Shown: piece after piece, positions 50,920-61,778 of the stretch | Position numbering within the stretch: position 1 is the first letter of the stretch | Layout of the letters: each line of letters starts with the position of its first letter | Assembly: GCA_021464245.1 (NCBI GenBank) | Contig: JADCRB010000101.1 | Span: 1 to 64,000, forward strand | DNA length: 64,000 nt | From: Carallia brachiata | Lineage: Eukaryota; Streptophyta; Magnoliopsida; Malpighiales; Rhizophoraceae | Direction of reading: 5' to 3' | Position numbers and translations under genes: made by a program | Notes under the pieces: model-generated | The model's database searches: none | Told to the model about the DNA's origin: nothing | Seen by the model: only the letters and a program-made list of their open reading frames with translations

Positions 50920-51290
50920 GCAGTTAGCCAGCCATTTTCTGGCTTTGTTTCAGGTGTTCTCCTGTAAGGTTGTTCTCTGAAACGAAAATTCCCCATTCAC
51001 ATAAATAAGAAAATTCAGTAAAAATCTTGATTGTACAGATTCTTTCTCTTAAATGACTTCCATTGTTTTCCCTAGATCAAATGTCTAAGAATTGGTGAAT
51101 GCGGTTAGCAGTTAGCCAGCCATTTCCTGGCTTTGTTTCAGATGTTCTCCTGTAAGGTTGTTCTCTGAAACGAAAATTCCCCATTCACATAGATAAGAAA
51201 ATTCAGTAAAAATCTTGATTGTGCAGATTCTTTCTTTTAAATGACTTCCATTGTCTTCCCTATATCTATGTCTAAGAATTGGTGTATGTG
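50920..51290. repeat. 188-bp tandem duplication in intron 1 of GRL copy A
   Basis: The block starting GCAGTTAGCCAGCCATTT at 50920 recurs from 51108 with few differences (TTCTCCTGTAAGGTTGTTCT and TTCCCCATTCACATA in both). Copy B has the block once (about 59435-59600), so the duplication is specific to copy A. Confidence 0.9.
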
Positions 51291-51930
51291 GTAAAACACC
51301 AAATTCAAGCTAAGGCAATTTTATGGACAGAAAATTGCAACAAGTTCTGAAGGAAGGTGCCTTATTTCAAGAAACTTCTAGCTAGTGCTTTGCTAAGACT
51401 TGTCATGGGACTCATGACTTATCTAGTTATCTTTACTTGTTCTTTTCCTTTCCCCTTTAAGTTGCCAACTTGCCACCACAATTATTGACATTAATTATTA
51501 AAGTGCCTCACCAATCAAACTCATCTCCAATACTGTCATTTTGTTGGCTTTTATTTATGACATACCAATAGACCAATGCCCTTTGGGTTCAATTTATTTA
51601 TGCGTGTGATATAGTAAGGCTCTTTTTGAGGATTGAAGATCTCAAATTCAAATATCCAAAATAAACTTTATAATTGCAAATGATAATTATCTCTAAAGCA
51701 AGTTTTTTTTTAATTCAAAAATCATTAATTAATCACACAAAATACCAAAAAAAATATAAAAAAAAAAACTCCAGCGCTTCTGTTCTCTCTATTCTGCAAA
51801 AACAGAGGAACTACCAAGCCGAATTCAATAGGGGCAAAGCCATCCAAGGAACCCACAAAACAATCAAACAACCACCACCCAATTTGACCAGCTGGTGTTG
51901 TCCAGTTAGTTACTGGGTAGTACGTCCAAG

Positions 51931-52139
51931 TGATATATATAATATATATATATATAATATAATATATATATATATATATATATATAAGTCAAAGATTAAA
52001 AATTGAAGAAAAACAACAACAACCCAATTGACAAAACATCTCAATGACCCAAAAATGGAAAAAAAAAAAAAAAAAAAAAGAGACAAAAAACTGAAACTGA
52101 TCAATGAATGAAATGGAAAGAGGGGGGGGGGGGGGGGGG
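51931..52139. repeat. Simple-sequence cluster: TA tract, poly(A), 18-G run
   Basis: Intron 1 of GRL copy A holds a TA-rich tract (51931-51986), a poly(A) tract (about 52058-52079) and 18 consecutive G (52122-52139), the last only about 10 bases from the exon 1 donor. Such sequence is error-prone in assemblies. Confidence 0.95.
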
Positions 52140-52753
52140 AAAAACGTACATTGAGCTGATCGGTGTAGCCTTGTCTAACCGTCTCGCTCTCATCGCAGAG
52201 CTTATCAAAGAACAAGAACCTCCGGAGCCCATACTTCTTAACAAACCTTGACAAACAAACAAAAGCGAGGGTGGCCACGCTGCTGAGAGACAATTGCAGG
52301 ACGGTGTCGTAAGGCCGCTCGTGCTCGCTGTCGCAGGAGGCGCAGGCCAAGACGAAATGGGAAATCGCGGGGACTACGAGGGTGAAGAGGAGAAGAACAT
52401 GGACCACGACAAACAAGCCCTCACGCGTTCGATTGGTCCACGCACATCCATCGCAGGTACTTTCTAAAGCACGCTAATTCATCGTAGAAATGGGACACAC
52501 TCCGCTGAAACTTGTCTTTGGCGATTAGAGATTCTCTGTTGTTGTTGTTGTTGCTGCTGGTGCTGTTGTCTCCCATAATAAGCTCTGCGTTTTTGTTTGG
52601 TTTTTGTTTTTTTCCTTTTTCTGGGTTGCGGATTTTCAAGAATGTTTTTTGTCGTTTTTTTGCTTTTTTTTTTTTTTTCTTGTGGAGGAATGAGGAATTT
52701 TTGTTTTTTTTTTTGACAGATGTGGGGGTTCGTTATGTTGGCATGTTGGTGGG

Positions 52754-52761
52754 CTTTTATA
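52754..52761 (-). promoter_or_regulatory. TATA box of GRL copy A
   Basis: TATAAAAG on the minus strand within GCGCTATAAAAGCCCAC, about 180 bases upstream of the ATG. The same core lies at 61377-61384 upstream of copy B, so the promoter was duplicated with the gene and kept. Confidence 0.75.
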
Positions 52762-55700
52762 GCGCAGGTTGGTAGGGAAGGTGATGCCGTTGATTTTGGG
52801 GGTGACTCTGGAGAAATTCTTTTGCCAACAAATAAAAAAAAAAGGAAAAATGTTATTTTTATGCATAAACAATTTTATATGTGTATAAATGAGTTATATA
52901 AAGTTTATTTTTTCTTTATTTGTGCATGTATAGAGTTGTTGTATGCTTGAGAATATCGATTCCGAAAATCTATATATGTGTGTATGTGTGTATATATATA
53001 GTATTTATGAATTAAATGTGTTAAATAAGCATTTATAATAAAATTTACTAAAAGCGTATTAAATTTTGAAAAATATACCCCTAGTTTATCTTGACTGCTT
53101 GTGATAATAGCCCTCAAGCCCCTGACCTCAAGCATGGTTTGCTGATGACACTGTCATCAATGTAATTCAAGTATGAGAAAATGTTTGTTGTTTTTGATTT
53201 TTTTTTATTTTTTTGTTATAAAGAATATTAATTTTATTATAAAAATTATTAATTTTATTGTATCAGCATACCGATTAACACACCGAAAATACACGTATAA
53301 TGCCCTTCAAAATATATGGATGTTGCTATTTATGCGCACATTTCGACTAGAAACTATTATTTAGCTGTTTAAAATAACGTCGTCTTTGGAGTGTAGGGAG
53401 TTTTAAGAAGACGAGTGAATAACTATTCGCAAAATATATACAGTATTTTATTACACTTACGGTACTTTTTATTTGTTTAAAATAAAAGCAAAAGCTATTG
53501 AATTTTTAATACAAATATTGCACTTCTTAACATATTTAAAAAATATGTTGTGTGGTAAAAAAAGAAAAAAAAAGTTAGTTTCATGGTAGTTTGTGTCTAG
53601 AATTTTATCTCAATTAAAATTAAGATTTTTATTTTCTAAATAAAAATTAATATTTTTAAAATACATGCTATTTTTATATTTTAAAAATATCAATTTTTAT
53701 TTTAAAAATAACAATTACAATTTTTTAAGACAAAATCTAAGATAATTCACTTAAAATATATAATTATATTTAAAAAAATTGTTTTAAAAAAATACAATAT
53801 ATTAGGATGGCTCTGACTTGTAACGATGACGTGGGATCGAACCTTTAATTCGATCGATGGATGGAATTTTTTTTTTTATTTCATTCAAATAATTTTAAAA
53901 TAATAATAAAATGATATAGATCATAAAATAATTAAATTAAAAAAAGAGATATATTGTTAAATTTTATTAAATAAGACTGTAAAATTATTTAGTATTATTT
54001 ATTTAAAATTATGTAATGTTACTTTGATGACATTTGATTGGTTAATCAATTGTTTGTTCCAATCCATGCCATCTGGAGTTTTTGTTTTTTCCATTACTCA
54101 TTTTGAAAATAAAATGGAAAGAAAAAACCCCAACCCAATACCTCTTTTACTATTGAACCAAATAATCTTACATATTTACTATTAAATTTTTGTAGATAAT
54201 GTCATAAATCACTGGCAAACATCAATGTCTCTTACTTTGTAACAAATTTTAACTTCTTTGTTAACAATTAATATTCCTTACTCAATAATTGTCCGATCGA
54301 ATTGTCTAATTTTGAGGTTTGCCAGTCACACGCATCAAAATCCTTTACTTGGTTGTAGGTTTTGGTTTCTTTGGATGTGGACTTAAGGTACAAGCAATGT
54401 ATTAAATGCCACTCCTTTATCTTCTTTTATATATAGCAAATCGGTTTCGTTTTTATTAGGAGTTGATTTTGTAGGTCTCGCATGTGGAACCATTTACCCG
54501 CAAAATCGACGCTTCGAATACTTTGGAACATTTTTTTAGGAGAGTCTCGTTATATAAACATAAAAAAATGGCAAATAGATATATAACAACCAATCAATCA
54601 GTTTGTCTAATTATACGATCAATGTTTATAACAAAAAATTAATAAAAAATATATTTATTTTTATTATAAATATTAATTAATTGATAACATAAACCAATTA
54701 ATTAATTACTGTGTATTTTGTCTTGAATCTATATTTTTTTTGCGCCTATCTAAATTTTCCTTTTTAAGTACAGAATAGTACTATGGATTGCACTTTAATT
54801 GTATACACTTTTCATATTCACTTTAAAAAGTTGTTAGTTGTAACTTGTATGTAAGCACCAATTCAAGCACAAGTAGTTTCAACTTTTAACCAATCACCTA
54901 GATTCCTGTGATTTGCAAGTGTACGCTACTTGCACAACCAAAATTCGGAGTTCAAAAAAAAAAAGAAAAACCCAGACGTTTTATGGAGATTTGGTTTGTT
55001 TGTCTTACTTGTGTGGGATTGTTTAGTTTCCTTTTTCTTTTTGCTTGTAGTGTAAATGATCAGACCACATTAAAAAAAAAAAAAATAGAGAACAAAAATT
55101 AGCAGAAATTCAAACTCCCGACACACCACACTCTCACATTTTCTCGGAACCCGATCCTTGAATTGTTTACTTTCTTTGTTTAAACTATTGTCGGAGGCCA
55201 TGTGAGGTTAGACAGTTTCCGAACCAGTTAATCACCACAGCCTTCTTCATATAACATGTTAATTAACAATTTAATTACAGTACAGCTGGTGGTGGTGGGA
55301 CATATGGCACATGAAACATGTAGAACCCCATCCGTCATTCACGCAACACTTGCCACCATGCCCTTGCCACATGGTGTCCCAAATCATCGTTTATACTTTT
55401 ATAGTAAAGTTGTTATCCCAATTCGCTAGTTTAATGAGAATTTGTTAAACTGCTTGGTATAATTTAATTGTCAGCAATTATTTAAGTTAGTTCGAGTGGT
55501 TACGGTGAGATTAATTTCACTACCTCATCAAACATGGCACAATCACCGGAATTTGAAGTGCAAAGCACATTCCTTTTTCCACGGAAGGATCTGGATAAAC
55601 TCAATCTTAAGTTTGTAACTAATTAAGGAAGATTCAGTAACATTTAAGGTGGTTATAGATAATAATTTTTAATTAAAAATCTGAGATTCAATTTTACTCA

Positions 55701-56414
55701 TTCTTTCATTTTAAATCTTTTAAATTGTTGGGTTATCAATTCTTAAAAAGAAAAATTATTGAATTTAAAAAAATTAAGAATAAATTTAAAATTTAGGATC
55801 AGATTTAAAATATAAATTTGAGATTGAAATATCGAATCACCTAGTTAAAAACAAATGCAAAAAAGAAAAAATGAGACACTGTAGTGCGGTTTATGTCTGC
55901 CAACTGCCAACTGTGCTGGTACGTGCAAAATCCATTGCATAAAGTCCTGGTCTGTGGTATGGTCTTGCTCTATGGAAATAAGAAAAACTTCCAGGAAAAG
56001 GACAATAAATTTTCGAAGCAATATTTTAGCTTTTGTGGATTGTCAGTAAGAGAGCTGCTGTACAGGTGGCTGGTTGCGAGACGGTGATAGTTGCATTGGC
56101 TAGAAGATTGGATTCCGCTTTAGCAAGAAGGTTGGATCCGATTTTTCCTTACCTGCATCATTTGTCCTCACCTACTTCGTGTGTTGGTTGATTCGTTTGT
56201 CTTTTATATACATATATATATTACATGGGTTGATTGGAGTCAGAAATTTCAATACTTCTACTGTAAGCTACACGATAGCCTGAGATCTGAAATATAAATA
56301 TTGATACGCAAAAAAAAATTAAAAAATATAAATATTGAGATAATAAATATTAAAATTCTTACCTTTATCATGCTTTTTTTTTTTTTTTCAGTCTGTCCAA
56401 CTTAGATGGCTAAT

Positions 56415-56790
56415 GCTATATTTGATGTGCGAGAAAAAATTTAAGGAGAAAGAAAAGTATAATTATTACTATTTATTTTTCTTTCTTCTCACTTTTTATA
56501 TTACTCCAAATAATTTTATTTTTTCTTATTTTTTCTCTCACAAATTACTATTTACCTTTTCTTTTATCATATTTTCTTTCTCTCACATTTTTTTAACATT
56601 CCAAATAATTTTATTTTCTCTCTACTTTTTCTCTCACAAATTACTATTCACATTTTTTTCACTTACTTTTTTCTCTCAACTTTCTCTATTATTCTAAATA
56701 ATTTTATTTTCTCTTCACTTTCTTTCTTTTTTTCCTCCTTTTCCGTCATTTCCTCTCTTTTCCTCGCACTCCAATTTGGTTAATATCTAT
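56415..56790. mobile_element. MITE-like element with internal repeats
   Basis: The left end (ATATTTGATGTGCGAGAAAA) pairs imperfectly with the right end, which reads AAATTGGAGTGCGAGGAAAA on the opposite strand, forming terminal inverted repeats. The interior is pyrimidine-rich and repeats TTCTCTCACAAATTACTATT two or more times. Confidence 0.5.
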
Positions 56791-57258
56791 CTTCTTTTGT
56801 TGATGCTTTTTTTTTTTTTTGTTTATAAGGAACTCTATTGAGTATTTGAGAGGAAGAAGTGAAATTTGGTGAGATTTGAATCTCTCATCTATTGGTTAAG
56901 AGATAATTCCCCAACCAATTGAGTAAATACTCACCAAGTTGCGCCTCACATATATGCGAGACTCTAACTTACAAGGAGCCCATTTAAGGTGGAGCAAAAG
57001 TCGGATGAGTGGGCATCGCGAAATCGGATCCACATACACCCAAGACCGAATTCAGAGACATTCATAGAGACCTTGACCCATGTACATGTGCAGTTATTAT
57101 TAGCCTCATTGCAAATAAAGTGGCCGACTGGGTTACACACTAGTCTAAGATTGGATCGTGTCTCTTGGACTGGGTGATTAGCCCTCTGGATCCACTAAGA
57201 CTTTTGTTGTCCTTGAATCACTCGTATGAATGAAAAGCATCATGCTTCTTTCGTTATT

Positions 57259-57610
57259 AAAAAAAAAAAAAAATGCATAGGGACCTTGATGATGCGATCT
57301 TGTGTTATCCCACACTCAAAAGCTTTAATAAACCCAAACCGCGTTCCAGACCATTCCAAGGTATGAGCTCTTCCAAATCATGCCCCATCTGCCAGACTGC
57401 CACCTCCTGGGGTCCAGAAGAGGAAGGACACTTGCCTGTCGAAACTCAAGTAGCCTTTCCGCTGGAATGCCCCTCCATCTCTATTGGATTGGGTAAAAAT
57501 GATCATAGATGGTGCGCTAAAGGAGAACCCGCCAATAGAATTGCAGAGGGTTTATGGAAACTGGGGATTTGGTGCGAAAGTTGTCGTAACTAAATCGGTT
57601 ATTGAATTGA
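57259..57610 (+). mobile_element. Possible LINE remnant (RNase H-like reading frame)
   Basis: One frame ending near 57610 encodes PFRWNAPPSLLDWVKMIIDG followed by ALKENPPIE. This resembles the W-PPP-x-x-WVK-x-N-x-DGA-L-K-x-N-P start of the RVT_3/RNase H domain of plant LINEs. A stop codon precedes it and there is no upstream reverse transcriptase. An adjacent poly(A) run (about 57259-57272) could be the tail of another LINE end. Weak evidence. Confidence 0.3.
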
Positions 57611-57925
57611 AAATTTTAAATTTTTAAAGTTTATGGCGAGTTGGTGATTTATTTAATAAAAAAAAAATATTTTTTAAAATAGTTGATAATCTTGAAGTCA
57701 AAAATTTCTAATAACTTCGAAATAAAAATTGAAATGACCATTTTTGCACCAATAACGTCCCATTGTCATTTTTAATGAATTAAACCCTTTTTTGTTTATA
57801 CATTTTTATTTTTTATTACGAGATTCACTCAACTGTAAATTACATAATATAAATAACACTTTCCAATAAACTCTTAACAATCTATAATAAAAAAAAGCAA
57901 TGTTTTTTTTTTTTGTTTAATTTTC

Positions 57926-60900
57926 TCAATGAAAACCGACAGTCTTTCCAAGCAACCATAGAACAAGAGCTAACTCAACAGCAAAAATGGAGTGCAGCGT
58001 AGTCCGATCCAGCATGAAGCCATACACTGTAATCCCGGCTCTATTGTTCTCAAAATATGTCACTGCCATTTGAAAAAATTACAAATCATCAACTAAGCAT
58101 TAAGCCTATTTACTGAATACAAATCTGTGTGGCTTTTAAAGTGAAGTTCTATGGAGCCTGGCTTCAGGAAATAGTGAATACTGTGATCTGACCATATATA
58201 AGCTAAATTTTTGCTTGGAAATTTTAAGGTTCTTTGGGCATGAATATTTCAATGTATGCATCTACTTGTTGCAATGTTGCATTACTTGGTGTCTTACCTA
58301 GAGCTTGTCTCTTTTGGAACGAGATGGTACTATAAGCATATGCCGGAATCATCTTTGTGGTATCTATATCATCTTCTTCATCGCCTGCTTCATCACTAGT
58401 TGAGTCCCCATCGGTGCCCACAGTCGGGAATGCTTGGTTGCCGGAAACCCTTGGGGACTCACCGTCAGTTGCATCAAAACTTCCCAGTGTGGCACAGATA
58501 TGCCACTTAGCAGCTAGGCTTGTAACAGCCTGTGCCTTGTGTGTGATCTTTGCGGCGCTGCGTAGTATTATAAGGACTCCAGTGAGAAGTGTGATTGAGC
58601 ATAGCTGCAAACAAGAAGCACACATGATTCCTGTCAGTTAACATACCACTACAATCTGAGACTTGACTGAGAAAATTCGACAATGTGAGCGAAAAATTGG
58701 ATACCGCGAGTTCTCCACCTCCGAAGATATCAACAACTCCAATAAACTTTGTCGTGATCAGCAATGATGCAAACTGGCTGCCTGTGACCAGAATCAGTGC
58801 CCCCAATACAAAACCTCGATATCTATGACTGATGATCCTCAAATGCTTCCTGATTCTAAGGTGCTCCGATAAAACAGACTCTATGTCAGAAGAGTCTACT
58901 TGGAAAAATTGAGCAAAATCCTGCAGCCGTAGGATTTGGAGATGGCAGATCACCCGGAAGAAAATGCAAACCAGGAATATAATAGTAGTGCGGTAAAGCC
59001 AAGAGCAAAGCTCCATTATGCAGGCGATCATGTCACTTAAGACAGCATTGCCTAAGAATGGAATTTGCGAGGCACCAGATGCATACCACCATATCTTGTA
59101 TGCACATTCAAAAACAAAGCATGGGCCGACGAAGAAGAACAGGATTTTCAAAGAACTCTGCAGAAAAGACGAAGAAAGTCATGTCTATCACATCTAATTT
59201 GTCTAAACAACCGATAATTAGCCCACTATCTCGAACAAAGCGGATCAGCCATGTGGTTTAGTAGTAGAATAACTTGACTCTTAGTTCTAATAACTAAGGT
59301 TCAAAATCTCATACTAGCTGACAATACAGTTTATGAATCTTAGGCCTCATCACAACAAAGAGCACGATCATGCTAAGAATTTCAGAAAAACAATTTGATT
59401 GGCTATGTAGATTTTAATTTAACAGCCTCTTAGAAGTTAGCCAGCCCTTGTCTGGCTTCGGTTTGGGTGTTCTAAGGTTGTTTTTTCTGAAACAAAAATT
59501 CCCCATTCACATAAAAAAGAAAATTCAGTAAATTAATCATGATTGTACAGTTTCTTTCTTTTAAATGACTTCACTATATCTAGTGTCTAAGAATGGTTTA
59601 TATGCTAAAACGCCAGATTCAAAATAAGGCAATTTTGTCGACAAAAAATTGCAACAAGATATTTGTAGCTAATGATTTGTTCAGCCTTGTCATGAGTCTC
59701 ATGACTTTGTCTATATTTTCCTTTCCCTTTTCCCTTTCATCTGCTAATGCTTTATTCAAACTTGTCATGAGACTCATGACTTAGCTTTACTTTTCCTTTT
59801 CCTTTCCCTTTTCATCTGCCATCACTATTATTGGTATTAATTGCTGAAGTGCCCCAGTAAAAAACTCATCTCGAATGCTGTCATTTTGTTGGCTTTTATT
59901 TATGACTTACCAATATACCAATGCCCTTTGAGTTTAATTTATCTTGCGTGTCTCGTGGTCCTCCTCTATTCATGTAAAATTTCGAGCTTGAATCTCATTA
60001 TCCCTAAAATTTCGGAAGAAATATGGTTTCTATTCTAACTCCTTCTTTGCCAACCTAGAGGCCCTCGGACTCATTAAAGTACAAAAAAACAACCGTACAA
60101 AAAAAAAAGGCTTTTGCAAGCTTGTTCACCAACTCAGGAAGATGGTGATCCACAGTAAAACGAATTGAAAAGACAAGAAGTGATAAAAAAATCTTATTAG
60201 AAATCTTGTAGCGACCTCCAATTTATAAAACTAGGGGTAATATGAACCTCATACCGAAAATTAAATTCCTCGACAAACCCAAAAAAAAAAACAAAAAAAA
60301 AACAAAAACAAAAGAAAACAATTGTATGGCAAATGATCATTATCTCGAAAGTAAGTTTATGTTTACAAAAAAGTTCATGCAATTGATCACAAAATTAAAA
60401 AAAGAAAAGATTAAAAAAATATGCAATTTCTCTGTTCCGCATAAACAGGGGCAACATGGCTACTAAGCTGAATTCAATGGGGCATCAGCAGCCAAGGAAA
60501 ACACTAAAACAATCAAACAACAACAACCCAATTCTCAAAACATCACAATGACCCACAAAAAAAAGAAAAATACAAAACCGTTCATCAAATGAAATGGAAA
60601 GAAAACGAACCAACCACGCTTAGCCTAGTTGGCACCCGTCTCAAGAGTCGGGGATGGGTCTGGAGTTCGACTCCTTATCCCTTCTAAAAAATCCCAACCA
60701 AAACTATGAAGATTGAGGGCTTTGCCCATTAGGTTCTGTGTGTCTCTTGCAATGTCTTCGGTCCATTTTCTCCTTTTTACGAACACACTCATCTCGCAGG
60801 GTCTTCAAATCCATTTTTTCCTTTTTCACTAATACTTAACAAGCTAACCTACAAGTTAGCTGCAAACCATTTTCTATGTAAAAAGCAAAAAATTAAGGAA

Positions 60901-61322
60901 AGAAAAGGGGGGAAAATGTACATTGAGCTGATCGGTGTAGCCTCGTCTAACCGTCTCGCTCTCATCACAGAGTTTATCAAAGAACAAGAACCTCTGGAGC
61001 GCATACTTCCTAACAAACCTCGACAAACAAACAAAAGCAAGCGTGGCCATGCTGCTCAAAGACAATTGCAGGACCGTGTCATAAGGCCGCTCGTGCTCGC
61101 TATCGCAGGAAGCGCAGGCCAGCACGAAATGGGAAATCACGGGGACAACGAGGGTGAAGAGGAAGAACATTGACCACGAAAGACATGCCCTCCATGCGTT
61201 CGATTGGTCCACGCACATCCATCGCAAGTACCTTCTGAAGCAAGCTAATTCATCGTACACATGGGACACACTTCGCTGAATCTTTTCTCTGCTTATCAGA
61301 GATTCTCTCTGTTGTCCCCCAT
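57926..61322 (-). CDS. DUF3537 (gustatory-receptor-like) gene copy B
   Basis: Paralogue of copy A. Minus-strand exons: 60922-61322, 58705-59157, 58298-58604 and 57926-58062. Exons 2-4 are fully open: SLKILFFFVGPCFVFECAYK, YASGASQIPFLGN, HRYRGFVLGALILV, ITHKAQAV, GDEEDDID, VTYFENNRAGITVYGF, ending GKTVGFH. The several hydrophobic segments fit a multi-pass membrane protein. Expected length is about 431 aa. The ATG equivalent to copy A's (61322, MGDN) is out of frame: a GA dinucleotide is present once more than in A (CAGAGAGAA), giving TGA after eight codons. The frame that continues has an upstream stop and no ATG before the MCVDQSNA Met, so as written the protein would lose about 35 N-terminal residues or be silenced. 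Ligand and localisation are unknown. Confidence 0.82.
59668..59817. repeat. 75-bp tandem duplication in intron 1 of GRL copy B
   Basis: The block starting GCTAATG at 59668 recurs at 59743. Both contain CTTGTCATGAG-TCTCATGACTT-type sequence and then TTTCCTTTCCC. Copy A has one equivalent (near 51385-51440), so this duplication is specific to copy B. Confidence 0.85.
60612..60800 (+). mobile_element. tRNA-derived SINE-like element in intron 1 of GRL copy B
   Basis: A Pol III A-box (TAGCCTAGTTGG, 60621-60632) matches TRGCNNAGYNGG exactly. About 30 bases later comes a B-box (AGTTCGACTCC, 60664-60674) one base from consensus. Spacing is as in tRNA-derived SINEs. The body continues with GC-richer sequence. 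No such element is seen at the same place in copy A, suggesting insertion after the gene duplication. The 3' border is uncertain. Confidence 0.6.
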
Positions 61323-61376
61323 AGATTGCTTAGAATTAATAGCTGTGGGGGCCTGTTATGTTGGCATGTTTGTGGG

Positions 61377-61384
61377 CTTTTATA
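61377..61384 (-). promoter_or_regulatory. TATA box of GRL copy B
   Basis: TATAAAAG on the minus strand within GCGCTATAAAAGCCCAC, identical over this core to copy A and about 55 bases upstream of the ancestral ATG. Confidence 0.75.
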
Positions 61385-61479
61385 GCGCGGTTTGATAGGG
61401 AACGCCAGTGAAGTAACGTGATTAATAACAAGGAGTAAAATAAATTTATTTAACTAATAAACGTTAGTGCAGATAGTAG

Positions 61480-61620
61480 AAATTTGTTACCACTTAATTA
61501 GAAATTTTAAATTTGAATTCCTGAAAATACAGTCGCGTTAAATACTTATTCAGAGACTTTTGCCACTGTCTGAGGTTCTGTCCGGATTGATCCAAATTAA
61601 TCAGCTCATTGAACTGAATA
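61480..61620 (-). mobile_element. SINE-like dispersed repeat, copy 2
   Basis: Read on the minus strand it gives TTCAGTTCAATGAGCTGATT, CAGAACCTCA, GTGGCAAAAGTCTCTGAATA and AGTATTTAACGCGACTG, matching the copy at 44285-44465 in the same order. Confidence 0.6.
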
Positions 61621-61732
61621 CTGAATAGTTTCAGATAAATAAAAAATTAATACCTTACAATTTATATATTTTAATGTTATTCTAAAATTATTTTTATACA
61701 ATTAAAAAAATTTTGCGTATTTAATTATTTTT

Positions 61733-61778
61733 ATCCTGACCATGCTCGAATACTTTTGACTTCGAGCGTGGTCAGGAT
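61733..61778. other. Near-perfect 18-bp inverted repeat (hairpin)
   Basis: ATCCTGACCATGCTCGAA (61733-61750) and TTCGAGCGTGGTCAGGAT (61761-61778) pair over 18 positions with one A/G difference, around the 10-base spacer TACTTTTGAC. It could be a transposon footprint, a regulatory palindrome or a small hairpin RNA. Confidence 0.7.

Larger units (their letters stand above)
49299..52576 (-). pseudogene. DUF3537 (gustatory-receptor-like) gene copy A, with three frame-breaking indels
   Basis: Multi-pass membrane protein of the plant DUF3537 family (PF12056), relatives of animal gustatory-receptor-like proteins. Minus-strand exons: 52150-52576, 50137-50585, 49728-50034 and 49299-49435, with the same borders as copy B. 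It starts MGDNSTSSNNNNNRESL and ends WLLGKTVGIN. With breaks repaired conceptually it would be about 439 aa. Compared with copy B, one base is lost at about 52421, giving a TGA right after VDQSNA. Two bases are gained at about 52386-52398. One base is lost at about 50483-50486, giving a TAG after SQIPF. Exon lengths 427 and 449 confirm the frame loss. Exons 3 and 4 are open and well conserved (HRYRGFVLW, ITHKAQAV, VTYFENNRAGITVYGFTLDR). Either a decaying duplicate or an assembly with base-level errors. Confidence 0.85.
49299..57190. repeat. Tandem segmental duplication, unit A
   Basis: Everything from the GRL-A last exon to about 57190 is collinear with unit B (57926 to the window end). Matches cover all four exons, introns, the TATA region, upstream words such as TTGGAGTGTAGGGAGTTT (53378), the segment around 55884-56060 (GTGCAAAATCCATTGCATA, CAATAAATTTTCGAAGCAAT) and AAAAGTCGGATGAGTGGGCA (about 56996). 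Confidence 0.85.
52780..57925. other. Spacer between the two GRL copies
   Basis: AT-rich duplicated upstream sequence of unit A, a MITE-like element (56415-56790) and a LINE-like remnant near the duplication junction (57259-57610). No functional gene recognised. The first few hundred bases are the GRL-A promoter region. Confidence 0.5.

Noticed and set aside
51910..52416. 168-codon minus-strand ORF ending in Ile/Tyr repeats
   Set aside because: Its first part is GRL-A exon 1 after the frame break. The rest is read-through of intron 1, poly(G)/poly(A) and a TA tract.
56413..56697. 94-codon Phe/Leu-rich ORF
   Set aside because: Translation of the pyrimidine-rich interior of a MITE-like element.
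57273..57593. 106-codon plus-strand ORF with a CPIC motif
   Set aside because: No domain recognised. The overlapping frame looks like a degenerate LINE RNase H, so a real gene is unlikely.
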